Shown here: in pieces, positions 9,448-17,678 of the stretch
Layout: each line of letters starts with the position of its first letter
Position numbering within the stretch: the stretch's first letter is position 1
Source: Bradyrhizobium sp. CCBAU 53340
Lineage (GTDB): Bacteria; Pseudomonadota; Alphaproteobacteria; Rhizobiales; Xanthobacteraceae
NCBI RefSeq assembly: GCF_015291645.1
Contig: NZ_CP030055.1
Span: forward strand, 124,001 to 188,000
Direction of reading: 5' to 3'
Length of the DNA stretch: 64,000 nucleotides
The notes under the pieces: generated by a model
Seen by the model: only the letters and a program-made list of their open reading frames with translations
The model's database searches: none
Told to the model about the DNA's origin: nothing
Translations under genes and position numbers: made by a program

Positions 9448-10170
9448 TCACTTTGAGTTCGCAGATTTGTTCTTCTTCGCCGGCGGCGGTGCCGGCTGCT
9501 CGGCGGGCGCTGGCTGGACGGCCGGGTCGTCCAGCTTGTCCAGATGCATCACCACATTGCCTTCGAAACGAATGACGTCGCCGCCCTCCGTGATGCGCAG
9601 ACGGTCGGCGGTGAGCGTGCCGTTGGTCAGCTTGACGTCGACATGCTCGTCCGAGGAGACCGTGCCCTTGTTCATGTCGACGAAGGCCGAGTTCAGCCGC
9701 GCCTCGTAGCCGGTCGAGGTGCGCACGAAGACGTCCTTGTGCAAATCGAGCTGCTGCTGCTTGTTGTCGAAGCGGCCGGTGCGGGCATCGAGGAACACGG
9801 TCGACTGGTCTTCCATCAGCACTTTCGCACGCAGATCGGCGAGATCGACATGGTCAGGGTCGGTGATGTCCTGCGTCGCGGTCTTGGCCCAGAGCTCGTA
9901 GGGCCGCTGGTCCGGCGTGAAGCCCGAGAGGTGCGGCGATTCCATCGTGATCTTGGTGCCTGTCACCACGAGGTTTCCGGAATCGACCTTGATCGGGATC
10001 ATGGTGAAGGGGTTGAGGAAGGTCGAGATCGCGACCAGCGAGGCCATGGCCAGAACCACCGTCACCGGCACGGCGATGCGTAGAATCCGCACCAGGCGGC
10101 TGTGGCGCGCCGCGCTGGCAAACTTCGCCGCAAGCGCGGCGTCGTAGGTGGGATTCTGGGCCGAATTCAC
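9448..10170 (-). CDS. lptC: LptC, LPS-export inner-membrane anchor
   Basis: A 240-residue bitopic protein with one transmembrane helix near residues 30-50 (RIAVPVTVVLAMASLVAIST). A periplasmic YrbK/LptC domain follows: LSGFTPDQRPYELWAKTATQD, and a C-terminal jellyroll with GTLTADRLRITEGGDVIRFEG. It links LptB2FG to LptA. The C-terminal 25 residues are Pro/Ala/Lys-rich. It is the first gene of the lptC-lptA pair, whose start overlaps the lptC stop. The promoter should lie in 10171-10330. Confidence 0.9.
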   Translation of the reverse strand: MNSAQNPTYDAALAAKFASAARHSRLVRILRIAVPVTVVLAMASLVAISTFLNPFTMIPIKVDSGNLVVTGTKITMESPHLSGFTPDQRPYELWAKTATQDITDPDHVDLADLRAKVLMEDQSTVFLDARTGRFDNKQQQLDLHKDVFVRTSTGYEARLNSAFVDMNKGTVSSDEHVDVKLTNGTLTADRLRITEGGDVIRFEGNVVMHLDKLDDPAVQPAPAEQPAPPPAKKNKSANSK

Positions 10171-10330
10171 CTGGGCTCCTGAGGTGTCGCTCGCCTTGTC
10201 CTGATAAAGGCCGCGCCATTGTACCCGGCAGCGCCCGAATGTGCAGCCTTGGACAGGCCGCAGGAAAGTGTCCGAAACGGGGCGGTTGCCCGAGCCTGGT
10301 CGCCCCTGACCGGGTCTTTAGTTATTGTTT

Positions 10331-10379
10331 GAGCATGATCTTTTCGGAAAACCGCCGCACACTTTTCCGGATCATGCTC
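10331..10379. repeat. 49-bp palindromic element joined to the rnd stop codon
   Basis: The arms are gagcatgatc (10331-10340) and gatcatgctc (10370-10379), with inner arms of the type ttcggaaaa and acttttccgg. The minus-strand reading begins inside the TAG stop codon of the RNase D gene. A second copy at 53302-53350 has the same relation to the pyrF stop. It can fold into a strong hairpin and may end transcription or protect the 3' end; this is inference. Confidence 0.85.
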
Positions 10380-10993
10380 TAGGAATGCGCGAAAATGTCC
10401 TCTTCCTCCCAGCCCTGCAGGTCGAGCAGGGCGCGGGTCGGCAGGAAGTCGAAACAGGCCTTGGCGAGCGCGGTGCGGCCCTCCCGGACCAGCATCGTGT
10501 CGAGCCGCTCGCGCAAGGCATGCAGATGCAGCACGTCGGAGGCGGCGTAGGCCAGCTGCGGCTCGGTCAGGCTGTCGGAGCCCCAGTCGCTGGATTGCTG
10601 CTGCTTGGAGAGGTCGACATTGAGGACCTCGCGGACGAGGTCCTTGAGGCCGTGGCGATCGGTATAGGTGCGGGTCAGGCGGGAGGCGATCTTGGTGCAG
10701 TAGATCGGCCCGGTCATCACGCCGAAGGTCTGGTACAGCACCGCGACGTCGAACCGGGCGAAATGGAAGATCTTGGTGTTGGCCGGATTGGCCAGCAGGG
10801 CCTTCAGGTTCGGCGCGTCGGTATGCCCCTTGGGGATCTGGACCACGTCGGCGCTCCCGTCGCCCGGCGAGAGCTGGACCACGCAGAGCCGGTCGCGGTG
10901 CGGGTTCAGACCCATGGTCTCGGTGTCGATCGCCACCGCGCCGGTATAGCGGGAGAGATCAGGCAGGTCGCCGCGATGCAGGCGTACGGTCAT
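10379..10993 (-). CDS. rnd: Ribonuclease D-type 3'-5' exonuclease
   Basis: A 204-residue single-domain DEDDy exonuclease. Exo I is DTET (D23, E25 in AIDTETMGLN). Exo II lies in FHFARFDVAVLY. Exo III is the Y-x3-D in LAYAASDVLHLH. It lacks the HRDC domains of E. coli RNase D (about 375 residues), as is usual for this alphaproteobacterial short form. Its expected role is 3' trimming of tRNA and other stable RNAs. The stop codon TAG abuts a 49-bp palindrome. Confidence 0.88.
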   Translation of the reverse strand: MTVRLHRGDLPDLSRYTGAVAIDTETMGLNPHRDRLCVVQLSPGDGSADVVQIPKGHTDAPNLKALLANPANTKIFHFARFDVAVLYQTFGVMTGPIYCTKIASRLTRTYTDRHGLKDLVREVLNVDLSKQQQSSDWGSDSLTEPQLAYAASDVLHLHALRERLDTMLVREGRTALAKACFDFLPTRALLDLQGWEEEDIFAHS

Positions 10994-11091
10994 GGCGTTT
11001 CAAAACCTCGGGTCGAATCGGTCGCGTCGGCATCATAGGCCAATCGGATGGTCCGCGATTTAGCCACTAGGGGGGCCCTGCGCAAGCGGCC

Positions 11092-12417
11092 TCAGATCGC
11101 CGCCAGCATGATGCAGACCATCGCCGCCACGGTTAAGCGACTCGCGCCATCCCGGAAGGCGTAGATGATGGGGTCATCGGGCATCTCGCGGCGATGCGCG
11201 ATCATCAGGGCCCGGCCGAACCAGTAGAGCAGCAGCGGCGCGAGCAGCCAGAGCATCCAGGGGCGGCTGTAGAGCGGCGTCACCGCGGAGGAGGAGACGT
11301 AGAGCGCGAACACCGTCACCGCATTCATGGCGCTCGCCGCGGCCATCGCAGCGATGATGTGGAGATCGCTGATGCGGTAGTCGCGGTTGGAGGGATCGGC
11401 AAGGCCCTCGCCCTGACGCATGCTGAGCTCGCTGAAGCGCTTGATCAGCGCGAGCGAGGTGAACACGAACAGCGAGAACACCATCAGCCATTCCGACAGC
11501 ACCACGCCAGCCGCGACGGCGCCGGCAACGATGCGCAAGGAATACAGACCGGCGAGCGTGACGACGTCGACCAGCATCTTGCGCTTGAGCGCGAGCGAAT
11601 AGGCGATGGTGGTGGCGAGATAGGCGGTGAGCACACCAAGAAACAGCGGCGAGATGCAGAGACTGGCGACCAGCGCGAAGCCCCACAGCGCAGGGATCGC
11701 CGACAGCGCCGACGAGATCGGCAAGTCGCCGGCCGCAAGCGCGCGATGGCGCTTGGTCGGGTGCTGACGATCGGCGGCGAGATCGAGCAGATCGTTCATC
11801 AGATAGGCGCCCGACGCACAGGCCGAGAACGCCAGGAATGCCAGCAGCGTCGCACCGAGCGTCGCCAAATTCATCTGGTGCGCGGTGATCACGGGCACGA
11901 ACAGCAGCGTGTTCTTGGCGTATTGATAGACCCGCAGCGCCTTCGCCCAGGTCTTCAGGCTCGCGCGGGTGCGGCTGACGCTGTCGATGCGCTCGATCGA
12001 TGCGCGATCGAACGGCAGATGATCACTAGCGGCAAGGCTGGCCGAAGTCACCACGCCGTCGAAGCCGAGATACGCGGCGATGCCGGCGGCATGGTCGGCG
12101 AAGCGGTCCGCGACCAGAAAGATCCTGGCGCCGCGCGCGCGCGCTGCGAGCGCCTGGTTCAGCACGTCGGCATCGTAGGGCAGGTGGGCATAGTCGAGTT
12201 CGGCGCGCGCCAGGACGTCCGTGAGCGCCGCCATGCCGGCGCGTCCGCCGGCGCCGAAGCGGGCCAGCAGGCGGGCAGGGGCAGAGAACAGCGCTTCCAT
12301 AAGCAGCTCGGAGCGCAGCAGCGCGCCTTCGAGATCGATGACGAGGGTGCGGGCCGGCGCCGGGGCAGAACCCGGCGCGGCCTCACTCCGATCGACCTGC
12401 CTGACGGGCTGCTCCAT
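11092..12417 (-). CDS. HAD-like/UbiA fusion prenyltransferase, DPPR-synthase/NoeC-like
   Basis: A 441-residue protein. Residues about 22-145 form a HAD-like domain; residues about 155-441 form a polytopic UbiA prenyltransferase. The UbiA motif NDLLDLAADR (N208-R217) followed by PTKRHRALAAG, and the second-loop motif DVVTLAGLYSLRIVAG, are intact. Relatives transfer phosphoribose to polyprenyl phosphate (mycobacterial Rv3806c) or belong to NoeC of Azorhizobium arabinosylation loci. The HAD part is eroded: motif I reads DLEGAL instead of DxDGT, and motif II (FLVADR) lacks the usual Thr/Ser. The DprE-like pair is about 5 kb away on the same strand. Substrate assignment is inference. Confidence 0.8.
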   Translation of the reverse strand: MEQPVRQVDRSEAAPGSAPAPARTLVIDLEGALLRSELLMEALFSAPARLLARFGAGGRAGMAALTDVLARAELDYAHLPYDADVLNQALAARARGARIFLVADRFADHAAGIAAYLGFDGVVTSASLAASDHLPFDRASIERIDSVSRTRASLKTWAKALRVYQYAKNTLLFVPVITAHQMNLATLGATLLAFLAFSACASGAYLMNDLLDLAADRQHPTKRHRALAAGDLPISSALSAIPALWGFALVASLCISPLFLGVLTAYLATTIAYSLALKRKMLVDVVTLAGLYSLRIVAGAVAAGVVLSEWLMVFSLFVFTSLALIKRFSELSMRQGEGLADPSNRDYRISDLHIIAAMAAASAMNAVTVFALYVSSSAVTPLYSRPWMLWLLAPLLLYWFGRALMIAHRREMPDDPIIYAFRDGASRLTVAAMVCIMLAAI

Positions 12418-12672
12418 CCGAAAACGCTCTGACTGATCGCAACAGGCCGCCCAATGGGCTGGCCGGATGGCGGAAAAGGACGGCCGCGAGCCTAGGCGGC
12501 ATTGGCTAAGGGCGGCTTAACCCGACTGGAAGCCGGCCCGCCGCCAAGCTGTTGCAGGGATCCCACAATTCCTCGCGGTCGCGATATACCAGCGGAACTT
12601 GATGCACGCGGCGGTGGAAATCGCTCCGATCCACCCTATCTGAGGCCAGCTTCTCATCACGCCTCAGGTGCC

Positions 12673-13944
12673 ATGACAGACCAGACGCTCGCCGCACCGA
12701 TCGACGATCAGCAGGAACGCCAGCGCGGCTTTACGCGCTATCAGTCGCTTCTCGTGGCGCTGCTCGCATTCGCGCAGTTCACCATCATTCTCGACTTCAT
12801 CATCATGTCGCCGCTCGGCGCCATCATGATGCCATCGCTCAACATCACGGCCGGACAATTCGGCGTCGCGGTGTCGGCCTATGCCTTCAGTGCGGGATTG
12901 TCGGGCATCCTCGCCGCCGGCTTTGCCGACCGGTTCGACCGCAAGCGGCTGCTGCTGTTCTTCTATATCGGCTTCACGCTCGGCACGGCGCTCTGCGCGA
13001 TCGCGCAGGATTATCATGTGCTGCTGCTCGGCCGCGTCGTGACCGGATTGTTCGGCGGCGTGATCGGCTCGATCGTGCTGGCCATCGTCACCGACCTGTT
13101 TCCGCTGCATTTGCGCGGCCGCGTGATGGGTTTCGTCCAGACCGCCTTTGCCGCGAGCCAGGTGCTCGGCGTCCCGGCCGGACTATTCCTCGCCAATCAC
13201 TGGAACTGGCATGTCTGTTTCGCCGCGATCGTTGGCCTCGCGATCGTGACCATCGCCATCATCGCCTTCGCCATGGAGCCGGTCGACGCGCATTTGAAGC
13301 TGAAGCAGGACCGAAACCCGTTCCACCACCTGGTCGCGACCGTGTTGGAGCCGCGCTATACGCTCGCCTTCGCGGTCACGACCTTGCTGGCGACCGGCGG
13401 CTACATGCTGATGCCGTACTCAAGCGCCTTCACCGTGAACAATATCGGCATCGACATCGTGAACCTGCCGACGATCTATCTGGTCTCCGGCCTGTTCAGC
13501 ATCGTCACGGGGCCACTGGTCGGCCGCGCCAGCGACACATTCGGCAAATATCCGACCTTCATGTTCGGCTGCGCCATGACCGTGCTCATGGTGCTGATCT
13601 ACACCCATCTCGGCCACGTCTCGCTGGTGACCGCGATCACCGTCAACGTGCTGCTGTTCGTCGGCATCTTCTCGCGCATGATCCCGTCGCAGGCGATCAT
13701 GTCGGCGATCCCCGATCCCACCCAGCGCGGCTCGTTCAGCGCCATCAGCGCCTCGCTGCAGCAGCTCTCCGGCGGCATCGGCTCGGTGCTCGCGGCCGCG
13801 ATCATCTCGCAGCAAGCGGACGGCTCGCTGCTGCATTTCGAGCGGATCGGCTACGTCGTCGTCACCACCACGATCGTCACGCTGGTGGCGATGTACTTTG
13901 TGCAGAAGGGGGTGGCGGCGCGGACGGGGAAGAGCGTCGTCTGA
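12673..13944 (+). CDS. MFS transporter (drug/sugar-efflux DHA1-type)
   Basis: A 423-residue, twelve-helix major facilitator. The ATG at 12673, with AGGTG two bases upstream, is chosen; the longer open frame begins in non-coding sequence. Motif A-like loop: GFADRFDRKRLL. Motif-C-like region: GRVVTGLFGGVIGSI. After helix 6 there is a central loop of about 40 residues (LKLKQDRNPFHH). Substrate unknown; efflux of a small organic molecule is typical. It is divergent from the UbiA-fusion gene, sharing an intergenic stretch of about 250 bases. Confidence 0.85.
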   Translation: MTDQTLAAPIDDQQERQRGFTRYQSLLVALLAFAQFTIILDFIIMSPLGAIMMPSLNITAGQFGVAVSAYAFSAGLSGILAAGFADRFDRKRLLLFFYIGFTLGTALCAIAQDYHVLLLGRVVTGLFGGVIGSIVLAIVTDLFPLHLRGRVMGFVQTAFAASQVLGVPAGLFLANHWNWHVCFAAIVGLAIVTIAIIAFAMEPVDAHLKLKQDRNPFHHLVATVLEPRYTLAFAVTTLLATGGYMLMPYSSAFTVNNIGIDIVNLPTIYLVSGLFSIVTGPLVGRASDTFGKYPTFMFGCAMTVLMVLIYTHLGHVSLVTAITVNVLLFVGIFSRMIPSQAIMSAIPDPTQRGSFSAISASLQQLSGGIGSVLAAAIISQQADGSLLHFERIGYVVVTTTIVTLVAMYFVQKGVAARTGKSVV

Positions 13945-14009
13945 GGGCGAGACCCTCTCGGCGGCGAGTCGATATCGCCGCCCCGCCCAGGAAATCCTCG
14001 AGGCCTGTC

Positions 14010-14336
14010 TTATTGCAGGGCCGAGAAGCTTGTTGGGCTCATGAAAGAGCTCGTGATATTCGCGAGGATTGGCCCGTCGACCTCCGAGGCCGCGGCTGCC
14101 TCCAGCCATTCGGGATCTGCTGCGAAGGCATTCCAACGACGCTCCCGCTCCGCGAGCGAGTCCCAGACAAGGATGTAGACGAGATCAAGGTGTGACGGTC
14201 CGACCGTGGTCCGCCAAAAGCCAAGCTGGCGAATGCCCAATCGCTCCCAAATCTTCAGTGTCCGCGTTTCAAAGCGCTTCAGCAGTGCCGGCATCCGGTC
14301 CGGAAGGGTGCGATAGGTGCGCAACTCGTAGATCAT
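14010..14336 (-). CDS. NIPSNAP family protein
   Basis: A 108-residue dimeric alpha/beta-barrel (ferredoxin-like) protein. The N-terminal signature MIYELRTYRTLPDRMPALLKRF and the central YILVWDSLAERERRWNAF are typical. Bacterial members have no settled function and are often found next to regulators of aldehyde or aromatic metabolism. It is divergently arranged with the GlxA-type regulator gene. A perfect 16-bp palindrome lies in the shared intergenic region, so it is probably that regulator's target (inference). Confidence 0.88.
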   Translation of the reverse strand: MIYELRTYRTLPDRMPALLKRFETRTLKIWERLGIRQLGFWRTTVGPSHLDLVYILVWDSLAERERRWNAFAADPEWLEAAAASEVDGPILANITSSFMSPTSFSALQ

Positions 14337-14385
14337 CTGTCGTCCTCGCCTGGTTCAAACCTTGTCCGAGTTACGCCTGTTACGA

Positions 14386-14401
14386 TTGGCATATTTGCCA
14401 A
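14386..14401. promoter_or_regulatory. Palindromic operator candidate between NIPSNAP gene and GlxA-type regulator
   Basis: Perfect inverted repeat TTGGCA-TATT-TGCCAA. A third half-site TGCCAA occurs at 14417-14422, immediately before the regulator's ATG. Its placement between divergent genes suggests autoregulation plus control of the NIPSNAP gene. No binding data are available. Confidence 0.55.
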
Positions 14402-14421
14402 ACTTGTCGTATTTTCTGCCA

Positions 14422-15411
14422 ATGCTCACACCGGCCTCGGCAATTCCTCGGCATATTGTCTTTGTGGCCTTTGAGGGCTTCCAGGTGCTCGATCTCGCCG
14501 GCCCGATGCAGGTGTTCCTTTCGGCGAGCGAACATGCGCGGGATTCCACAACAGGGCTGCCGATCGATTACCGGGTCTCGGTCGTGTCGTCCGGTCCCAA
14601 CAGGGTACAGGGCTCCTTGTCGCTGGCGATCAATGCCGAGCCTTTGCCGTCCACGTTGATGCCCGGAACGACGGTCATGGTGGTTGGAGGAAAGGGCGTC
14701 GGAGCGGCGTCGCGCGATCGCCTTCTGATCGACTGGTTGCGGAGCCACATGGACGAGGCGGAGCGGATCTGCTCCGTCTGCAACGGTGCACTCCTGCTTG
14801 CACGGGCCGGGTTGCTTGCGGGCAAGCGAGCAACAACGCATTGGGTCGAGTGCGACAATCTCCAACGGAACTTCCGCGATGTCACGGTCGACCGCGATGC
14901 CATCTATGTGCGCGACGGCAAAATCTGGAGTTCCGCAGGGATAAGCGCCGGCATCGACCTCGCCCTTGCGCTCGTCGCTGACGATCACGGTGAAGCAGCC
15001 GCCGCAGTCACGGCCAAGTGGATGGTCCTCTACGTCAAGCGACCAGGCAACCAGTCGCAATTCAGCGAATTCATCGAGACCATTGACCCTGACAAAGCGG
15101 GAGCCTTTGGGGAGCTGCACCAGTGGATCCTGGGCAATATCAGCCGCGACCTCAGCGTTCCCGAGCTTGCGGCTAAGGCGGGCATGAGCGAGCGGACATT
15201 CGCACGCAAATATCGAACGTTGATCGGCGTGCCGCCCGCCGAGACCGTCAAACGGCTTCGTGCCGATACGGCACGTCACTATCTTCGGACCTCGACATTG
15301 CCGCTTAAGACGGTTGCGGCCAGGTGCGGCTTCGGATCAGTCGAGCAGATGAATCGGGTTCATCTGAAATTCTACGGTCTGACCTCGCGTACATTACGCG
15401 ACATCGGATAG
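14422..15411 (+). CDS. GlxA-family transcriptional regulator (DJ-1/PfpI domain plus AraC HTH)
   Basis: 329 residues from the ATG at 14422 (MLTPASAIPRHIVFVAFEGF). The open frame extends to a TTG at 14362 without family similarity. The N-terminal DJ-1/PfpI-like domain (about 10-185) has the nucleophile-elbow-like SVCNGALLLARAGLL. The C-terminal AraC/XylS double HTH (about 225-325) contains LSVPELAAKAGMSERTFARK and VAARCGFGSVEQMNRV. Such regulators sense small metabolites through the inactive amidotransferase fold. It is divergent from NIPSNAP, with a palindrome in between. Confidence 0.9.
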   Translation: MLTPASAIPRHIVFVAFEGFQVLDLAGPMQVFLSASEHARDSTTGLPIDYRVSVVSSGPNRVQGSLSLAINAEPLPSTLMPGTTVMVVGGKGVGAASRDRLLIDWLRSHMDEAERICSVCNGALLLARAGLLAGKRATTHWVECDNLQRNFRDVTVDRDAIYVRDGKIWSSAGISAGIDLALALVADDHGEAAAAVTAKWMVLYVKRPGNQSQFSEFIETIDPDKAGAFGELHQWILGNISRDLSVPELAAKAGMSERTFARKYRTLIGVPPAETVKRLRADTARHYLRTSTLPLKTVAARCGFGSVEQMNRVHLKFYGLTSRTLRDIG

Positions 15412-15577
15412 CCGGGTGTTGTGCTGCTAACCGGACCACGTGAATGAATCTCGACTCCGGGAAGTCGAGGGGTGTCCGCGTCGTGAAGCTGTAGAACGAG
15501 GAGTCGGTATCTTTCGAGGTGGGCCGTTCGATAATTCTTCGCTGCAGATGAGCGATTTCAACCACTTGGGTTGGGGG

Positions 15578-15664
<87 letters not shown>

Positions 15665-15802
15665 ATGCCGTTTGGGGCACGGAGGCGGTTACTACGGTTC
15701 GGTGACGCCGTTGTCAATTCATGGTTCTGGATGCCGATTGCGCAATGCAAACCGGGCCGTTAGAAGCCTGATATCACGCACCTCTTCCGCAGGAACGCAG
15801 CC

Positions 15803-16768
15803 ATGGCATCGAATCTGGAAACGCTCGTCACGGTTTTCGGGGGATCGGGCTTTTTGGGCCGGAATGTCGTCCGCGCGCTGTGCCGGCGGGACTACCGCGT
15901 CCGCGTCGCGGTGCGGCGGCCGGAACTAGCCGGATACCTCCAGCCCTCGGGCAAGGTCGGCCAGGTCCACACCATCCAGGCCAATCTGCGCTATCCGGCC
16001 TCGGTCGAGGCGGCGGTGCGTGATTCGCATGTCGTGATCAACCTGGTCGGCATCCTCACTGAGGGCGGCGCCCAGACCTTCGACGCGGTCCAGGCCAAGG
16101 GCGCCGAGACCGTCGCCAAGGCGGCCGCCGCCGTCGGCGCCAGCCTGGTGCACGTCTCGGCGATCGGCGCCGATGCCGAATCGCCCTCGCACTATGCCAG
16201 GGCCAAGGCGGCCGGCGAGGCGGCGGCGACGGCTGCGGTGCCGTCGGCCACGATTGTCCGCCCCTCCGTGATGTTCGGCCCCGAGGACCAGTTCACCAAC
16301 CGCTTTGCGGCCCTGGCCCGGATGTCGCCGGTGCTGCCGCTGATCGGCGGGAGTACCCGGATGCAGCCGGTCTATGTCGGCGACGTCGCCACCGCGATTG
16401 CCGATGCCGTCGACGGCAAGGCCAAGGCGGGCGCGACTTACGAGCTCGGCGGGCCGGAAGTGCTGACCATGCGCGAGATCATCGAGGCGATCCTCGAAAT
16501 CACCGACCGCGAGCGGATGCTGATTCCGCTATCGTTCGGCCTCGCCCGCCTCCAGGCCGCCTTCCTGCAATTCGCCCCGGGCGCGTTCAAGCTGACGCCG
16601 GACCAGGTGACGCTGCTCGAGCGCGACAATGTCGTGTCTGATACGGCCAAGGCTGCGGGGCTGACCCTGGAAGGCCTCGGCATCACGCCCGATTCGCTGG
16701 AAGCGATCGCCCCGCAATATCTCTGGCGCTTCCGCCCGCAGGGTCAGTTCCAGCGCAAGAGCGCGTGA
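15803..16768 (+). CDS. Complex I NDUFA9-like NAD(P)-binding protein
   Basis: A 321-residue atypical/extended SDR. The Rossmann motif VFGGSGFLGRNVVRAL is at residues about 11-26. The family-typical VINLVGILTEGG and VRPSVMFGPEDQF follow. The Tyr-x3-Lys pair occurs as HYARAKAAGE. This is the bacterial relative of mitochondrial complex I subunit NDUFA9; its role in bacteria is uncertain (quinone or respiratory-chain associated, NADPH binding). It is a single gene flanked by tRNA-Leu and a palindromic repeat. Confidence 0.9.
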   Translation: MASNLETLVTVFGGSGFLGRNVVRALCRRDYRVRVAVRRPELAGYLQPSGKVGQVHTIQANLRYPASVEAAVRDSHVVINLVGILTEGGAQTFDAVQAKGAETVAKAAAAVGASLVHVSAIGADAESPSHYARAKAAGEAAATAAVPSATIVRPSVMFGPEDQFTNRFAALARMSPVLPLIGGSTRMQPVYVGDVATAIADAVDGKAKAGATYELGGPEVLTMREIIEAILEITDRERMLIPLSFGLARLQAAFLQFAPGAFKLTPDQVTLLERDNVVSDTAKAAGLTLEGLGITPDSLEAIAPQYLWRFRPQGQFQRKSA

Positions 16769-16774
16769 TGTGTT

Positions 16775-16895
16775 CACCTCTCCCGCTTGCGGGAGAGGTC
16801 GCCGCGTAGCGGCGGGTGAGGGCTCTGTCCTCTTGGGGAAATCTCTTTGGGGAGACACCCTCTCCCCAACCCTCCCCCGCAAGCGGGGGAGGGAG
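16775..16895. repeat. Composite palindromic intergenic element
   Basis: Two hairpins. The first is cctctcccgc-ttgc-gggagagg (about 16777-16798). The second is accctcccccgcaagcgggg plus gaggg (about 16869-16893), sharing its core with the inverted repeat around the DUF559 gene at 28.5-28.9 kb. It lies between convergent genes and carries no open frame with family similarity. Confidence 0.75.
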
Positions 16896-16937
16896 CGCAC
16901 CGATCGCGCGGCGAAGACTGGTGCGCCCCACCAACGC

Positions 16938-17678
16938 TCAAAACTTCAGCTTCTTGAACAACGCCTCCGGCAGCGTCTTGATGATGAACATCACCAGACG
17001 CCATTTTCCGCTGACGTAGATCACATCGATCTTCTTCTCGACGGCATTGAGGATCGCATCGCCGACAACAGGCGCCTCGACGGTGAGGGGGCCGATCAAT
17101 TTCAGGCCTTCCGTCATCCTGGTGCGAACGAAGCCGGGCTTGACGGTGACGACGTGCACGCCGCCGCGGCTGGTGCGGGCGCGCAGGCCCGACAGGAAAG
17201 CGGAGAAGCCTGCTTTCGCCGAGCCATAGACATAGTTCGAGGCGCGGCCGCGATCACCGGCGACGGATGAAACGCCGACGATCGTGCCGCTCCCTCGCGC
17301 CAGAAACTTCTCCGCGAACAGGCCGAGGATCAACGCCGGACCCTCGTAGTTCGAGCGCATGATCGTGGTGGCGTGGGCGAGATCGCTCTCGGCGTCTTGC
17401 TGCACGCCGAGGAGGCCGACGATCGAGATGACGACATCAGGCAAAGCGGGAAGGCCGGCGACAAAGCCGTCAAAAGACGCGGTGTCGAGCACGTCAAAGG
17501 TCCGTGTGCTCGCTTCGATATTGTAGCGCGCGCGCAAATCCGCCGCGTCAGGCTCGAGCGCGGCGACATCGCGGCCGGCGAGGGCGACATCGTATCCCGC
17601 CTTGGCAAAGGCGCGCGCTGCGGCGCGGCCGATATCGGAGGAGCCACCGAGCACCAGAACGGATTTGCGTGACGTCAC
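16938..17678 (-). CDS. SDR oxidoreductase, DprE2/NoeP-like
   Basis: A 246-residue classical short-chain dehydrogenase. The cofactor motif GGSSDIG is at residues 11-17, and the catalytic triad is S138, Y151, K155 (VYGSAKAGF). The C-terminus LVMFIIKTLPEALFKKLKF is hydrophobic/basic and may associate with the membrane. Its start overlaps the stop of the DprE1-like gene by 4 bases (ATGA). In mycobacteria the DprE1/DprE2 couple epimerises decaprenylphosphoryl ribose to arabinose at C2'. The function here follows from pairing and sequence type. Confidence 0.82.
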   Translation of the reverse strand: MTSRKSVLVLGGSSDIGRAAARAFAKAGYDVALAGRDVAALEPDAADLRARYNIEASTRTFDVLDTASFDGFVAGLPALPDVVISIVGLLGVQQDAESDLAHATTIMRSNYEGPALILGLFAEKFLARGSGTIVGVSSVAGDRGRASNYVYGSAKAGFSAFLSGLRARTSRGGVHVVTVKPGFVRTRMTEGLKLIGPLTVEAPVVGDAILNAVEKKIDVIYVSGKWRLVMFIIKTLPEALFKKLKF

